Origin: Owenia fusiformis
Taxonomy: Eukaryota > Annelida > Polychaeta > Sabellida > Oweniidae
Reading direction: 5' to 3'
DNA length: 60,000 nt
Assembly: GCA_903813345.2 (NCBI GenBank)
Contig: CAIIXF020000001.1
Location: 42,069,366 to 42,129,365 of the forward strand
The number at the start of each line of letters is the position of its first letter. The first letter of the stretch is position 1. Below the pieces are notes generated by a model, which had not been told where the DNA came from, did not search any database, and saw only the letters and a program-made list of their open reading frames with translations. This document shows, one piece after another, positions 38,296-48,630 of the stretch. A program made the position numbers and the translations under genes.

Positions 38296-38744
38296 CACTG
38301 GTCAGTATCAAGAGAAGGTAACGGCCGTAACCTTCGCATCAAAGATGGCGGATACAAAGTGTCGATTTCAATATTTTTAGTTTTCATCGAATTAAACTAC
38401 GTTATAGTTGACATAATGCTTTTATATTTGAACTATATCAGGCACATATGACATTGGAACCCTGGAGTATGATAATTTGTTCATATACCATGCGTAGGCC
38501 CCACCGTTGAACGATATCTTCGTCCGCTTAAGGGAAAGTAACTGGTAACAGCGGTGGGAGATATCGTTGAACTGTGTCGCCCATGCACGATATGTGAAAA
38601 AATGATCAAACTATAAAAACATAACGTCAACTAATAAAGCACTTAAATCTGAAGAAAACTAAAAATTTCGAAATCGACAACTACTGTCTGCCATCTTGGA
38701 TGCGAAGGTTACGGTTGTTAGCTTCGCTTGATACTGACCAGTGG
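38296..38744. repeat. 449-bp foldback
   Basis: The left arm CACTGGTCAGTATCAAG is inverse to the right arm CTTGATACTGACCAGTG. Further inward, GGTAACGGCCGTAACCTTCGC pairs with GCGAAGGTTACGGTTG, AAGATGGCGGA pairs with TGCCATCTT, and TGTCGATTTC pairs with GAAATCGACA. The first arm also has an inner small palindrome (GGTAACGGCCGTAACC). No coding content. Flanking sequence to 39318 holds nothing recognisable. Confidence 0.8.
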
Positions 38745-39310
38745 TATGTTTGACAACTGGCCATGGTACTGTATTATGACAGTATTAATTAATCACATCT
38801 TTCTGTTCCATGGGAATATACTATTGTCATTCATATTTATATGCTCTTGGTCTGGTTATATTTTACATCATATTTTCATTGAACATCAATCATACGACGG
38901 AAAGAGTTACAACTATAACCATTAAGTGTCGGATAGTTATCATGGTATTATTGTTGTCAATTAACCATACATTACATTATAGGCAATGTAAATAAAATAA
39001 ATGAATAAAACACATTTATTCCCAATGTTTACATTGTTTACATTCTAATGTTGCATACGAATGGAATAAAAATCGAATCAAAAGATCAAAATTAAAAATA
39101 TTTGTGAAAATGTCGGTAGATGCCGTGTTGAAGGGTAACTTTGTATTGTACACTTGTTGACGGGAATAACATTCATTTATAAACTATTTCAGTTTGATAA
39201 TTTATCTATTTGCATTTTCTTTGCATTATTAAATAATATATGAGATAAATATCATACATCCATAGCTTAGTTCACACATCTAGTTCTGAAGAGGTCAATT
39301 GCCATATGTC

Positions 39311-39316
39311 TTTATT
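39311..39316 (-). terminator. Possible polyadenylation signal of the Draxin-like gene
   Basis: AATAAA on the minus strand lies two bases after the stop codon. This is unusually close, so a later signal near 39012 (also AATAAA on this strand) may be the one used. Confidence 0.3.
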
Positions 39317-39318
39317 AA

Positions 39319-39953
39319 TCACATACTGTACGAACTCTTTGGTGAGTAGGCGTTCTCATTTGTTTGTCTATTGGAATAATATCTCTTCATCAAGGACTGA
39401 TGGAGCTTCACATTATCTTCATAATCCAAAATCTCAGGAACAAAGGATTTTTTGTTTGAAACCATCGTGTCGCCAAACCCCTTTCTTTCGATTCCTTTGT
39501 TTCTTCGTTCAAAAAAAGATGCGTCATATTTTGGTAGTTCTCGACCCCCTCCTCCTATCACTCGCCTGCCAAATGAGTTTCTTTCTTTGTTGAGTATAGC
39601 ATTGTTCGTTGAATCTCTGCGCTCATTACCGTGGCCATCTACGTTGATGATTGTCTGGATAACACCATTATCCCCAATACTGCTGGTCTTGGCATTCTCC
39701 ATTCGGATTGGAGTTGTTGCAGCGGTTGTGGTGCTGTGAGTTTCTACACCACCATCAGTGCTTTTCTGCGACAACGTTGAAAATGTTGATGTTTTGCGGT
39801 CTCGAACACCCGGCAGTGGACAGTCTGGATCATCTAAGCATTCCTTCCAGACTCTACGTTCAAACTTTCTTCGGTAGTCTACGATATCTGCTTCCAGACA
39901 CGTCTGTTCCGAGCAACAGTTATTGAAGGAAAGTGGTCGGTAACACTTAAATC
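39319..39953 (-). CDS. Draxin/Dickkopf-like secreted cysteine-rich protein, exon 4 (last)
   Basis: The exon opens after the acceptor ATTATAG in the phase left by exon 3 and runs 635 bases to a TGA. It encodes residues 104-313. It completes the cysteine domain (FKCY, then Cys115, Cys116 and Cys121), followed by a charged helix-like stretch with RRKFERR and two more cysteines (141, 147). The remaining 165 residues are Ser/Thr/Asn/Gly-rich and basic, without cysteines, and probably disordered. No domain is recognised in this tail, but its last part (DYEDNVKLHQSL) is conserved in the decayed copy at 33947, which suggests it once was under constraint. The open frame continues without a stop from the acceptor through an apparent internal Leu codon, so a start inside this exon is not needed. 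Confidence 0.8.
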
Positions 39954-40100
39954 CTATAATTGTATAAAATTAAGCTATTTGTAACTACTATGTCTTTTAA
40001 TTCAGATCATTAATTTTCTAGCTTTAAATTTCTTCCATATGAGTAATACAGAATGCACATGCACCGCTCACATATAGACTTGTGTACATAAATTATTCAA

Positions 40101-40480
40101 GGATTTAAGCTCTGGTGTTGTTTCAAAATCTTTGAATGACTGCGCAGCGGGAAAGTAAAGTCTAGGAAACAACGCCTGGATGGAATGATGCAGCCACGAT
40201 GCACTGAGTCTTGGGCTTAAATTTTTTTCACCCATTGCATTTAATTTTGTAAGAAATCGCCTAAAAGATATAAAATCACAAAAGACATATTGTCAATAAA
40301 ACTTTTTGTTCAGGTTGACAAAGTATCAATTTCAATCTGGAGAGACAAGTTATCACCTATGACAACCGTTTAACAAGTGACTTTGAATGCGGTCATTGGT
40401 GATATAATATACTGCAGTTATATGAAATGCTGTCGGTTAGGATTGAATGGAATCGGATACAAATGCCTAGCGATGTGTGA
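40101..40480 (+). repeat. About 380-bp dispersed repeat, copy B (in intron 3)
   Basis: Diverged copy of 41633-42008 in the same orientation. Shared blocks include AAATCTTTGAATGAC, CGCAGCGGGAA, AGGAAACAACG, ATCTGGAGAG, GTTTAACAAGTGA and ACTGCAGTTATATGAAAT. It starts with GATTTAAGC and has an inverse TTAAAT segment about 120 bases in, so its left part is a foldback. No coding capacity was seen. Confidence 0.8.
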
Positions 40481-41069
40481 ATTCACTTCAACTAACATTC
40501 CATTTTTACTCATTAACTCATTTTTAATTGTATATTTTGATACAACATGTCCGCCACTGTGAAACTTTTTGGACAACGGTGAAAAATATGTTTTAAAATA
40601 TCTTTTTGTGAATAACTTTGAAAAAATGGAAATTTAGGCAAGTCTGCGTTCTCTATTTTGACACCTGCTTTTTGTTTAACGACATTGTCAGGAGTAATTG
40701 ATGGAGAACTAATGATGGAACATTGTGACATTGTTAATGAAAAGTTAATGAATGACGCGCAACCTATGGTTATTCATTATGATGAGATTACCATGTTAAA
40801 GAAATGTCTCGACCCGACAATGTCATCAATGCGGATAAGATACTCATAATGGACGTAAAGCGTTTTTAGACAGAACGTTTACGTGGACGTGTAGAATTAG
40901 GGTCCTCTGGGGATTATAAGTTCTCCATTTCATAGTACTCATTCACTTGCATGATTGAGCTGCTTAATTCAAATGTGAGGAAAATAGTTGAAATCAGGTT
41001 CCTAAAAAGATGGGATTCATTGTAATCCCTGAGTGCCATGATATCACACGTTCACGTAGCACTGATATT

Positions 41070-41300
41070 ATGGAGGTTAAGCAAAACGTTTTTAAGAGAA
41101 CCTTTACACAAGCGTGTAATATTTCGACCCCTTGGGAATACTCTCACGCTCTCAATTCACTTTTCCAGGGAGCTAATTACAATTATTTCCCGTTTATCTC
41201 TATACTCATTCGGCCAAGTAAACGTGCAAATGGGAGAACTAATCCACAGGGACCATACTTCTACACGTTCATGTACAAGGTTTAAAAAAACGTGAAACTT
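41070..41300. repeat. Dispersed repeat (CACGTTCATGTAC family), fullest copy
   Basis: Blocks TTTTTAAGAGAACCT, GTAATATTTCGACCCC, CTCTCAATTCACTT, AACTAATCCACAGGGACCAT and TTCTACACGTTCATGTACA recur, in the same order, at 24972-25290 (there split by a foldback) and in part at 34690-34810. The inner TTTTTAAGAG and the terminal AAAAACGTG parts suggest short inverted ends. The frame at 41010-41285 merely crosses the repeat. Confidence 0.65.
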
Positions 41301-41431
41301 AAACACCCTAGCCTATTCCTCATCGCAGGGGAGATTGGTTTATGATGGGATAATAAACGATCGAACTGTAAGACTGTAAGATGTGTAATTATTACGTCAA
41401 TGTGCACGGTGTATAAACTGTATATAGTTAC

Positions 41432-41515
41432 CTGGCATACAGCCGCAGTTGCTGTCACATATTTCCCCTTTCTGGGCAAGTTTTCTCGAACATACTCCTT
41501 GTTTAAGCTCATCTC
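41432..41515 (-). CDS. Draxin/Dickkopf-like secreted cysteine-rich protein, exon 3
   Basis: An 84-base exon between a CTACTTGCAG acceptor and a CCAG|GTAACT donor, phase 1 at both ends. It encodes residues 76-102 (DELKQGVCSRKLAQKGEICD, then SNCGCMP). It supplies Cys83, 94, 98 and 100. The spacing C-x10-C-x3-C-x-C, and then C-x5-C with exon 4, is the part most like the Draxin and Dickkopf Cys2 domain. Being symmetric in phase, it could be skipped without a frameshift, but that would destroy the domain. Confidence 0.8.
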
Positions 41516-41632
41516 CTGCAAGTAGATGCAAGAAAGCCTAGTCAAGACTTTGGAGGGGAGGTATCTGGGGGAGTCACAGTTACAAGGGCTTGATGCAAGG
41601 CAACAAGACAAAAGACAAAATGAATACCACAG

Positions 41633-42008
41633 GATTTAAGCACTGGACTCGGTGCATTGTGTGCTGAATCATTCCATTGGAGGTGCTGTTTCCAAATCTT
41701 TGAATGACCACGCAGCGGGAATTCAAAGTTCAGGAAACAACGTTCTCGTGGAATGAAGCAGCCACAATACATTGAGTAATGGATTTAAATTCTTTTCACA
41801 CATTGGAAATCATTTTTTACGAAGTCACACAAAAGATACAAAATCACCAAAAGAACATATTTTGAAATCTGGAGAGTCAAGTGTCACCTTGACAACTGTT
41901 TAACAAGTGATCTTGAATGCGATGATTGGTGATATAATGCACTGCAGTTATATGAAATACTGTGTTCGGGTTGGCTGGAATCGGACACACATTGCCTAGC
42001 TATATGAG
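41633..42008 (+). repeat. About 380-bp dispersed repeat, copy C (in intron 2)
   Basis: Third copy of the family also at 33044-33427 and 40101-40480. The first 150 bases form a foldback: TTTAAGCACTGGACTCGGTG near the start and CAATACATTGAGT, then TTTAAAT further in. The next 220 bases are single-copy within the element and end near TTGCCTAGCTATATG. It is likely a non-autonomous element active in this genome. Confidence 0.8.
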
Positions 42009-42743
42009 AATTCGTCACTACTGATCTCTCATTGGACTGAATAACGCATTTTATGTCATTAACTTAGCTTGGTATTCATGGTGAGTACCGGTGTGAAAGA
42101 AATGATGGTCCCCCAGGGATTATGGTTCCCTTTCTTAACGGCCCTTACTGGCCCTGATTGCGTATAAGATAATGAGGGAAAGTGTTGTATTTAGGTCACC
42201 ATATAAATCAATGGAGAGTAGGACCATAATTTGATAGGACCTCCTACCCTTTTACACCTGTGTCAACGTATCTATAGTCCGTCAGTAAATATAGTCCGGG
42301 GTTGTGCTGTATACCAATCCAGAAATATGGTCCGGTTAGGACCACACACCCTAGGACACCAGGTCCGGAGGATTGAAGATGACTTGGTACCAAGGCAAAT
42401 TCTAAAACTCCGGATTTTCTAGTAATGACGTCCGTACTGGCGGTTTTAAATGATTAATCGTTGGCATGTGTTCCCTCTTTCTAAACGTGACTGGGCGTTC
42501 ATTTGAAAAATACCATTATCCCGTTTGTTTAGTCTGTCAAACGTCACTTGGTGATTTATCAAACGTTTCAGCGTTTTGCAAGAACAATAATTGTTAGCAA
42601 CATTGTGATTTTTACTGCACCAAACTATTTTTAACAATAAATAGTGGTAGGTAAACATGATTTATAAAAACAAAACCATTATGTAGCTAATGCAAAAAAT
42701 AACAATTGATGAGCGTCAAAAATCTGTGAAATTGATCGGTTGT

Positions 42744-42798
42744 TTAGTTGCTTGTTGTTTGTTTGTTTGTTTGCTTGTTTGTTTGTTTGTTTGTTTGA
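42744..42798. repeat. GTTT tetranucleotide microsatellite
   Basis: About twelve GTTT units with two interruptions (GCTT), within intron 2 of the minus-strand gene. Confidence 0.95.
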
Positions 42799-43005
42799 AC
42801 TGCAAACACTCGCCGGGTCTGATCGCTGATCGTACCTCTAAATGAACGCCCATGGGTGAAATAACGAAGGATCACCATTACTAGAATTCAAATCCTGAAA
42901 TCAGTATTATTACACAAAATTGTGATCAGCCATTTGCCATTACTCCTCCCATATGTTGATCGCTTTGAAAGTCATAGCATTTTGTTTATATTTGAGTATC
43001 CATAC

Positions 43006-43156
43006 CTGGGATGACCCATGATCTTACTCCAAAACCATATGGATCGAAAGATAGAGTTTTGCCAGTCGGGTCTCTACAGCACATGTTTAGGCCACAGGAC
43101 CATGATGTTTTGCAACTACGTCCGTCCCTTTCGACGGCTTCCGTAGACAAAGTGCC
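43006..43156 (-). CDS. Draxin/Dickkopf-like secreted cysteine-rich protein, exon 2
   Basis: A 151-base exon between a TTTTAATTACAG acceptor (phase 0) and a CCCAG|GTATGG donor (phase 1). It encodes residues 25-74. It opens the cysteine domain with Cys39, 45, 50 and 51 in the pattern C-x5-C-x4-CC (CKTSWSCGLNMCC). This is the typical start of Draxin, Dickkopf Cys2 and prokineticin-type folds. A 31-residue spacer then separates CC from the next cysteine (exon 3), whereas I recall only about six in Draxin. That long loop is the main deviation from the family. Confidence 0.82.
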
Positions 43157-44090
43157 CTGTAATTAAAATTGGTCAATTTATGAAAAATTAATCTTGCTAA
43201 AAGAAAACACTATCAAGGGTCCATACCTAAGCCCAGACTGTCTTGATTTCCATGGTCTGTACTTTCTAAAATCTGGACGTTTCATTTTCATTTGTTGTTC
43301 AAGGCAATCACTGCAGAAATGTATTTTGTGTCAAAATTGCATTCGTAGAAGAAGTTCCCCACACCTAATTTTGGTATTTCGCTCCAACAAGGTTGTTCTT
43401 CATGTTCTTTTTAATGCTTTATTCATAAGATTAAACTCTTACCATTCAAGATTAAACTCTTACCATTCAAACACCATCTTCAATGGTGAAATCATTTTTT
43501 CACTTTATGAGGTGGTTTTTGCTATTTGTATTCAAATATTAAGTACTGTATATTTTGTGAGATGCCTTTTTATTTGAAGTCAAATTAAACAGGACAATGC
43601 AATAAAAAATATTCTTTAAGATGCTGAACACCTATAAAGATGGAAAAGATTATGTTGCAAAATCCTTGGGGGATGGAGGGGTTACAATACGATAGCATAA
43701 ATGGTATAAATCTAATGTCACCATTATTGGATTCGGTTGCGTGATTCATTTGAAATATCTTATAGTGAAGATACAAGGGGTAATATCAATATATCGATTA
43801 ACGGAATTAAAGTAATTACCTAAGAAGGGTGGGGGTTATAACAGGTCAACTTTCGTTTGTTCAAATAAGTCGATTTCAACAAAATCCGGGGTTGTGTTTA
43901 TGTGCCAGACAATACTCCCACGATATATAATGAATATAACAATGGCCAGGAAATGATTCAATTTATTGAAGCAACAAATGCAGTGTGGACAGGGTATATC
44001 CTCCATACTATATACTGTACACGACGAGGAGAGCAAGGTACATACAAGAGCAAAAATACCATACTGTATACTGTATATTTAAACCTAATT

Positions 44091-44260
44091 CGAACATGAC
44101 TGTATTCACGCCTTCTATAAACTATTAAACTGTGAACAAAGTCAACATTTCACACGTCACACATTACTTTTATTACCAGGGGCATTGTTCGCGAATATAC
44201 CCCGGGTGAAATGTTGACTTTGTTTACAGATTATAGAAGGCGTGAATACAGTCATGTTCG
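44091..44260. mobile_element. 170-bp MITE with perfect 30-bp terminal inverted repeats
   Basis: The first 30 bases (starting CGAACATGACTGTATTCACG) are the exact reverse complement of the last 30. The inner arms continue imperfectly (AAAGTCAACATTTCAC / GTGAAATGTTGACTTT). The perfect ends suggest recent activity. No target duplication is certain; ATT appears on both sides at slightly different offsets. Confidence 0.85.
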
Positions 44261-45228
44261 GATTCTTAAAGGCAGAATCAGATCTATAGGGGGTGACAAA
44301 ATTACAAGCAACATGTATTATTGACCTACCAATCTATTCCTTACAATATCAAATACAATATCTCCCAAAAGACTCACAATATGTAATAAATTGGTGAAGT
44401 TATTAATGATTCAAAGTGCAAAAATGGGTGAACAATGTTTAAATTGTCCCAAATAATAAGAATGGTAACCATTCTAATAGAAAAATAATACATTATTGTA
44501 AAAATCTTTGGTTTTCCTGGAATAAAGTATGCACTTTTGTGATTTTTAGAAAATAGACATGACAAGGAATGACATGAGCCAAACATATTCTAAAATTGAA
44601 ACAATTTTTCGTTTAGCCTGCTTGCTATCTCTGATTCTCTCTTTAATGACGCAAATCATTTCACTTTCAGTCTCGGTTTGGGGGAAGGTGTTATCCAAAA
44701 CAATAATTCATAATTGCTTTCGTTTCTCATCGTAAATCGTATTACCTAATGTACTCCCGACAGAAAACTAATGTCTTCCTTCGTATTAAGCCATGGCATT
44801 CGGAGACATACGCACTATCTTAACCAGTAATGAAACCCATTTTGCAAGCTTGCATCATAATTAGTTTAAATAATGATGTAAAGTTGATAAAAAATGAGCA
44901 GAGTGCTTTTAAAAATCAAGGTCCTGCTAACGGTATGATTGGATTTGTTCTAATTTATATAGATTGGAATATCTATGATACATATAGGCCAGGAAACGAT
45001 ATTTTACTGAAAAATTTGAATTTGATTTTACTTCCTACGGACGAATTGATAAAATGGTAATAAATATCACTACTCATGATCATTAAATGTGTAAAAGAAT
45101 ATGAAAACTGAAAGTAACAAAATGTCGTTATTTTGTGATGCTCAACAATAACAATACCATATTAATCAGGGCAAATTGGCGCAAATCCAAAATGTTACAA
45201 AAGTATTCAGACTAGGTGACCATCTCAT

Positions 45229-45502
45229 AGGCGTAGCCAGGGGGGGGGGGGGGGGGGTGCGATGGGTGCGATTGCATAACCAACAAAAATAAAACCATGA
45301 GAAAGAGGAAGAAAAGAGCTTTAAAATGCTTTTTATTTGAAGCTTCTAGCTCAATTTTGTGGGAAGTTGCATCAATTTTTGTAAAATTAAAAAAAATCTT
45401 ATTTTTTGGCTTGTTTATGTCACAATCGCACCCCCTTGACTGAAAACACAAACTTTTTGGCGATCGCACCCCCCCCCCCGACTGAAAGCTGGCTACGCCC
45501 CT
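45229..45502. mobile_element. 274-bp MITE-like element with poly-G / poly-C ends
   Basis: The left end AGGCGTAGCCAG followed by a long G run is inverse to the right end, a C run followed by CTGGCTACGCC. GGTGCGAT near the left and ATCGCACCC near the right extend the match. GGGGCGTAGCCAG-type ends are common in MITE-like repeats of many animals. The homopolymer lengths may not be exact in the assembly. Confidence 0.75.
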
Positions 45503-46048
45503 GCATCTAAAGGGTTGATAGATGTAATTCTCGTTCTAAATATCTATTAGATTTATTTCATAATGATATGTTACTTATATGGGATAGTGTCGAATTATTA
45601 ACAGTCGTGGAAAAACGAAGATAATTTCCTTATTGTTTGACACCCGCTCATCCCCTCATCTAACGACATTTTAAAATGTTGATCATTTGTCTTCCACTTG
45701 GATATCTTAACAATATTAATACTATTCACTAACGATACCAGCATTCGCCCCCTCCCCTGGTGAAACTAATCATTATTTCAGACCATTGATGATTAGACAC
45801 CATTCTTTACAAATCAATAGAACTGGACACGAACCATTTTTGTGTAATTATGAAGCTTGAAAAAACGTTCATGTGACTGGGTGCTTTATTGTGTACAAGG
45901 TAAGATTTTTTTGTCCAAGTGTATTGTTTGTATTAAAACAATTAACGTTTTTTTAAATGAGGATTACTGCTATTAGCCATGAGTCTGCCAAAATGATAGA
46001 CGCCAACAACTTACCATCGAACATAAGTTAAATGCGCAAGATACTCAC

Positions 46049-46120
46049 CTTTATAGAAAATAAAATATCCAAGAAAATAAAAAGCAGATTCAACCTAATG
46101 TTATTTTTACTGACAGCCAT
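46049..46120 (-). CDS. Draxin/Dickkopf-like secreted cysteine-rich protein, exon 1 (signal peptide)
   Basis: The ATG at 46120 (context CACCATGG, strong) begins a 24-codon segment, MAVSKNNIRLNLLFIFLDIL then FSIK. It has a basic N-terminus and a hydrophobic core at about residues 9-22, typical of a signal peptide. It ends in AAG|GTGAGT, a strong donor in phase 0, exactly the phase that exon 2 needs. Joined to exons 2-4 the protein is 313 residues. Such proteins act outside the cell; Draxin guides axons and Dickkopf proteins inhibit Wnt co-receptors, but the role here is unknown. The gene lies head-to-head with PPT1, 1.9 kb apart. Confidence 0.75.
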
Positions 46121-46996
46121 GGTGCGAAGAAAGTATCTGTACATTTGGTCGTTAAAGCAATTATGTATGTGCTGTCTTCAAAATTTATCAAATTAGTTTT
46201 TTTGAAAGCATTATTTAGTTTATGGGTGACACACGTGTTACAAGCACCGAATAGTCCCCAGGACAGAGGCATCGCGCGCTGGCATCTTATGTGCTCTGAC
46301 ATTATGATTTCTGTAAACCAATGATATAAATCGTTAATAATCCAGGCAATATATGTATTTTAGTGATTTAAATGTAAACTAGAATATATTTACAAAGATG
46401 ACAAACATATTAATTATATTAGAATATCATCAAGAAAAGCATAGATTTTTTCGATTTATTAGTGTCATTAAATAGTTTCATCATACTATACTGCACCTCT
46501 GCCCAAGCTACTATTACATTATTTGACGGTCTGCGTATTAAAAATGTGACAAATGTAGATTGACGGTCTGCGTATTAAAAATGTGACAAATGTAGCATAG
46601 ACGGCAACAGGTGAGCTGTCTCTCAGAGATACCTCACTAATTTTATATCAGAAGAATATTATACTTTGTGAACAATCAAAGATCTATAAATCAAACACAA
46701 AGGCAATATTGTTTTTTTTGTTATTTTTAGAACGTATCAGGAAGGTTTACAACCTTTCTAAATTAAACCTAAAAAATCTAAATACCAATTTCGAGGAGTT
46801 GTCAATAAACGTGATGCAGTGTGATCTTTAATGATTCTAGGATGAATGGATTTGTGTTAAAACGTTTCTGAGGTTTTGACGCAAGTGTAGTTCCTGCCAT
46901 AGGAGAAGAATTGTATCATTTTATGTCTCATCATTGGATGATGGCATATAAATGAAATAATATATAGCCTATTGATGGCCGTGATGAATTTTTCTT

Positions 46997-47089
46997 CGAG
47001 AAAATATGATATTGGCCTCGGAAAATCTATCACCGACACCGTTGGTCAATAGTGATATTTTCCTCGGCCAATATCATATTTTGCCTCGG
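46997..47089. repeat. Short foldback between the divergent genes
   Basis: CGAGAAAATATGATATTGGC plus CTCGGAAAATCTATCAC is inverse to GTGATATTTTCCTCGGCC plus AATATCATATTTTGCCTCG. The loop is about 20 bases. Confidence 0.8.
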
Positions 47090-47428
47090 ACTAACATTCA
47101 TACTTCCACCCCTCCAGTTAATTAGATCTCTAGATATTTATTATAAAATATAGGCCTATACAAAATATGCAACATATCACAATCTAAGACACTACACGTG
47201 CTCATGCAATGTATATGTAATCAATGTGCAATAACATATCAGGGGCTTTCAAGTTTCAACTACATCTAAGACACTGCAATGGCATATAAAAGAAGTATCA
47301 TGTGCTAGAAAAAAGAATCCTGTAAATAGAAGAATGTAAGAGTTATGCAATAAATTAAAGCTACAGTAAACATGATTAAATAGAATACTACTGAATTATT
47401 AATGATTACGTACTGATGACAACCGTTT

Positions 47429-47706
47429 CCAGGGGCGGAACTGGGAACCAAGGCAACAGGGGCGGGGGGGGGGGGGAAATTTCAGGTCAGAGAAAAAACT
47501 TCCGCGCTTGCGCTGAAAAAATTGTGTGCCCTTAAAACCCCAAAGTGGGTCCAAATTTTGAGGCCCATTTTCTTAAAACTTGGGCCTCAAAAGGCCTAAA
47601 TGGCCCAGCAATGACCAAAAAGCCCACTTTTCAGGGCCTGGCCTTTTTGGCCCAAAATTTTATCAAGGCCCAATTTTTTTCTGGGCCAACCCAAATCCGC
47701 CAGTGG
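47429..47706. mobile_element. 278-bp inverted-end element just upstream of PPT1
   Basis: The left end CCAGGGGCGGAACTGGG is inverse, with a few changes, to the right end CCCAAATCCGCCAGTGG. The inside holds a poly-G run and repeated GGCCCA / TTTTTGGCC words. It lies about 310 bp before the PPT1 start codon, within the likely promoter area. Confidence 0.65.
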
Positions 47707-48000
47707 TTTCATAGTTGATAAAAATAATAGAAATATTATCTAAATCAAAATTGTCTTGATCGCCCACAAGTTGCCAAACTTGCGGTGAAGTGATCAGCAT
47801 TGGCAATAATGGTAATGGACAGGAGTCCATATCAGATCCGATCAGGGCCTGGTTTCTTATATGATAGATGTATAGAAAAGGGCAAAGTGCGTTCGGAAAC
47901 AGAAAAGTCTCAATTACTAAAGAAATGCATGACCAGTTTATATGTTCATTTAGTGCACCACTATATCCGCAAAGTTATCCGCGATTTACACCTTATCAAA

Positions 48001-48009
48001 TCATGTGAC
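48001..48009. promoter_or_regulatory. E-box resembling M-box/CLEAR element before PPT1
   Basis: TCATGTGAC lies nine bases before the ATG of PPT1. TCATGTG and TCACGTGAC are the sites bound by MITF/TFEB-type factors, which control lysosomal genes including PPT1 in vertebrates. A single short match proves little; the lysosomal role of the gene makes it worth noting. Confidence 0.35.
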
Positions 48010-48017
48010 TGTACAAA

Positions 48018-48135
48018 ATGGCGAACAAAATAGAAATGTTTTCCTTGTTTTGTGTTATATTTACAGTTGTTCCAGTCGTGTTTGGGACAAAAGGCTCAAA
48101 TGCAACATTGCCCGTGGTTATTTGGCATGGCATGG
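48018..48135 (+). CDS. Palmitoyl-protein thioesterase 1, exon 1
   Basis: PPT1 removes palmitate from cysteine residues of proteins in the lysosome (and at synapses in vertebrates). The exon starts at an ATG in good context (AAAATGG) and encodes a signal peptide (residues 1-23, hydrophobic from Met7 to Gly23), a sequon at Asn28, then LPVVIWHGM plus the first base of Gly40. In PPT1 the Met of this HGMG segment gives a backbone amide of the oxyanion hole. The donor is G|GTATGT, phase 1, as in vertebrate PPT1 where this exon also ends at HGMG. Intron 1 is 9978 bases long if spliced to the first copy of exon 2. Divergent from the gene at 46120. Confidence 0.95.
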
Positions 48136-48244
48136 GTATGTATGGTTCTTAATATTTCACTTTGTGCGCGGTAGATAAATCGAAGACACAGTATATCGTT
48201 ATTTATTTCATGGGCTCTATCAGAGCCCATGTTTATTTTTTCCC

Positions 48245-48331
48245 GATCCCACACAGGAACTTGTATGGCACATGATATGAGATGCTTATGTCAGACATCT
48301 CATATAGTGTTACACGTTCCTGTGCGATCCC
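48245..48331. repeat. Foldback in PPT1 intron 1
   Basis: GATCCCACACAGGAAC, then ATATGAGATG, is inverse to CATCTCATAT, then GTTCCTGTGCGATCC. Loop of about 15 bases. Confidence 0.75.
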
Positions 48332-48393
48332 AGGCACGGATTGCAGTCATCATAATCTGCGAAGGATAGGCCTACAGTATAGTCGGAGACATA

Positions 48394-48630
48394 CAGTTGG
48401 GGACATAAATAAATGACAGGTGGATTTGCTGAAGTGAGGATTTCCCATGTTAAAAATAAGAGAATTTACAAGAGGCCATACATCAGTGGATGAGATTATA
48501 CAAAATGTAAAATATACAAATTTTAAGGGATATGTATCTAGACAATATTGGAAATTATGGGCTTTCAGACCACCATAATTAGGAAATGGTGATCGAAAAT
48601 CGACCTGTCATTTATTTTTGTCCCCAACTG
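48394..48630. mobile_element. 237-bp Tc1/mariner-type MITE with TA target duplication
   Basis: The ends are inverse to each other: CAGTTGGGGACATAAATAAA on the left, with TTTATTTTTGTCCCCAACTG on the right, and the match goes on through TGACAGGT. TA lies directly outside each end (48392-48393 and 48631-48632), the target duplication of Tc1/mariner elements. There is no transposase; it is a clean non-autonomous copy. Confidence 0.88.

Larger units (their letters stand above)
43157..46048. other. Intron 1 of the Draxin-like gene, with two inverted-end elements
   Basis: The intron is 2.9 kb. It contains a 21-base tandem doublet (GATTAAACTCTTACCATTCA) near 43432, the inverted-terminal element at 44091-44260, and the poly-G element at 45229-45502. 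The 127-codon plus-strand frame at 43194-43577 is rich in Cys and Phe but has no motif and lies antisense in the intron. Confidence 0.6.
46121..48000. other. Shared upstream region between two divergent genes
   Basis: It contains a 37-base tandem doublet (TGACGGTCTGCGTATTAAAA at 46524 and 46561), a foldback at 46997-47089 and an inverted-end element at 47429-47706. No exon is recognised. The promoters of both flanking genes should lie here. Confidence 0.5.

Noticed and set aside
43194-43577. 127-codon plus-strand frame
   Set aside because: No motif, Phe/Ile-rich with a duplicated 21-base unit inside, and antisense within an intron of a better-supported gene.
47800-48033. 77-codon frame overlapping the start of PPT1
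   Set aside because: It is in a different frame from the PPT1 signal peptide, has no motif, and ends just inside PPT1 exon 1.
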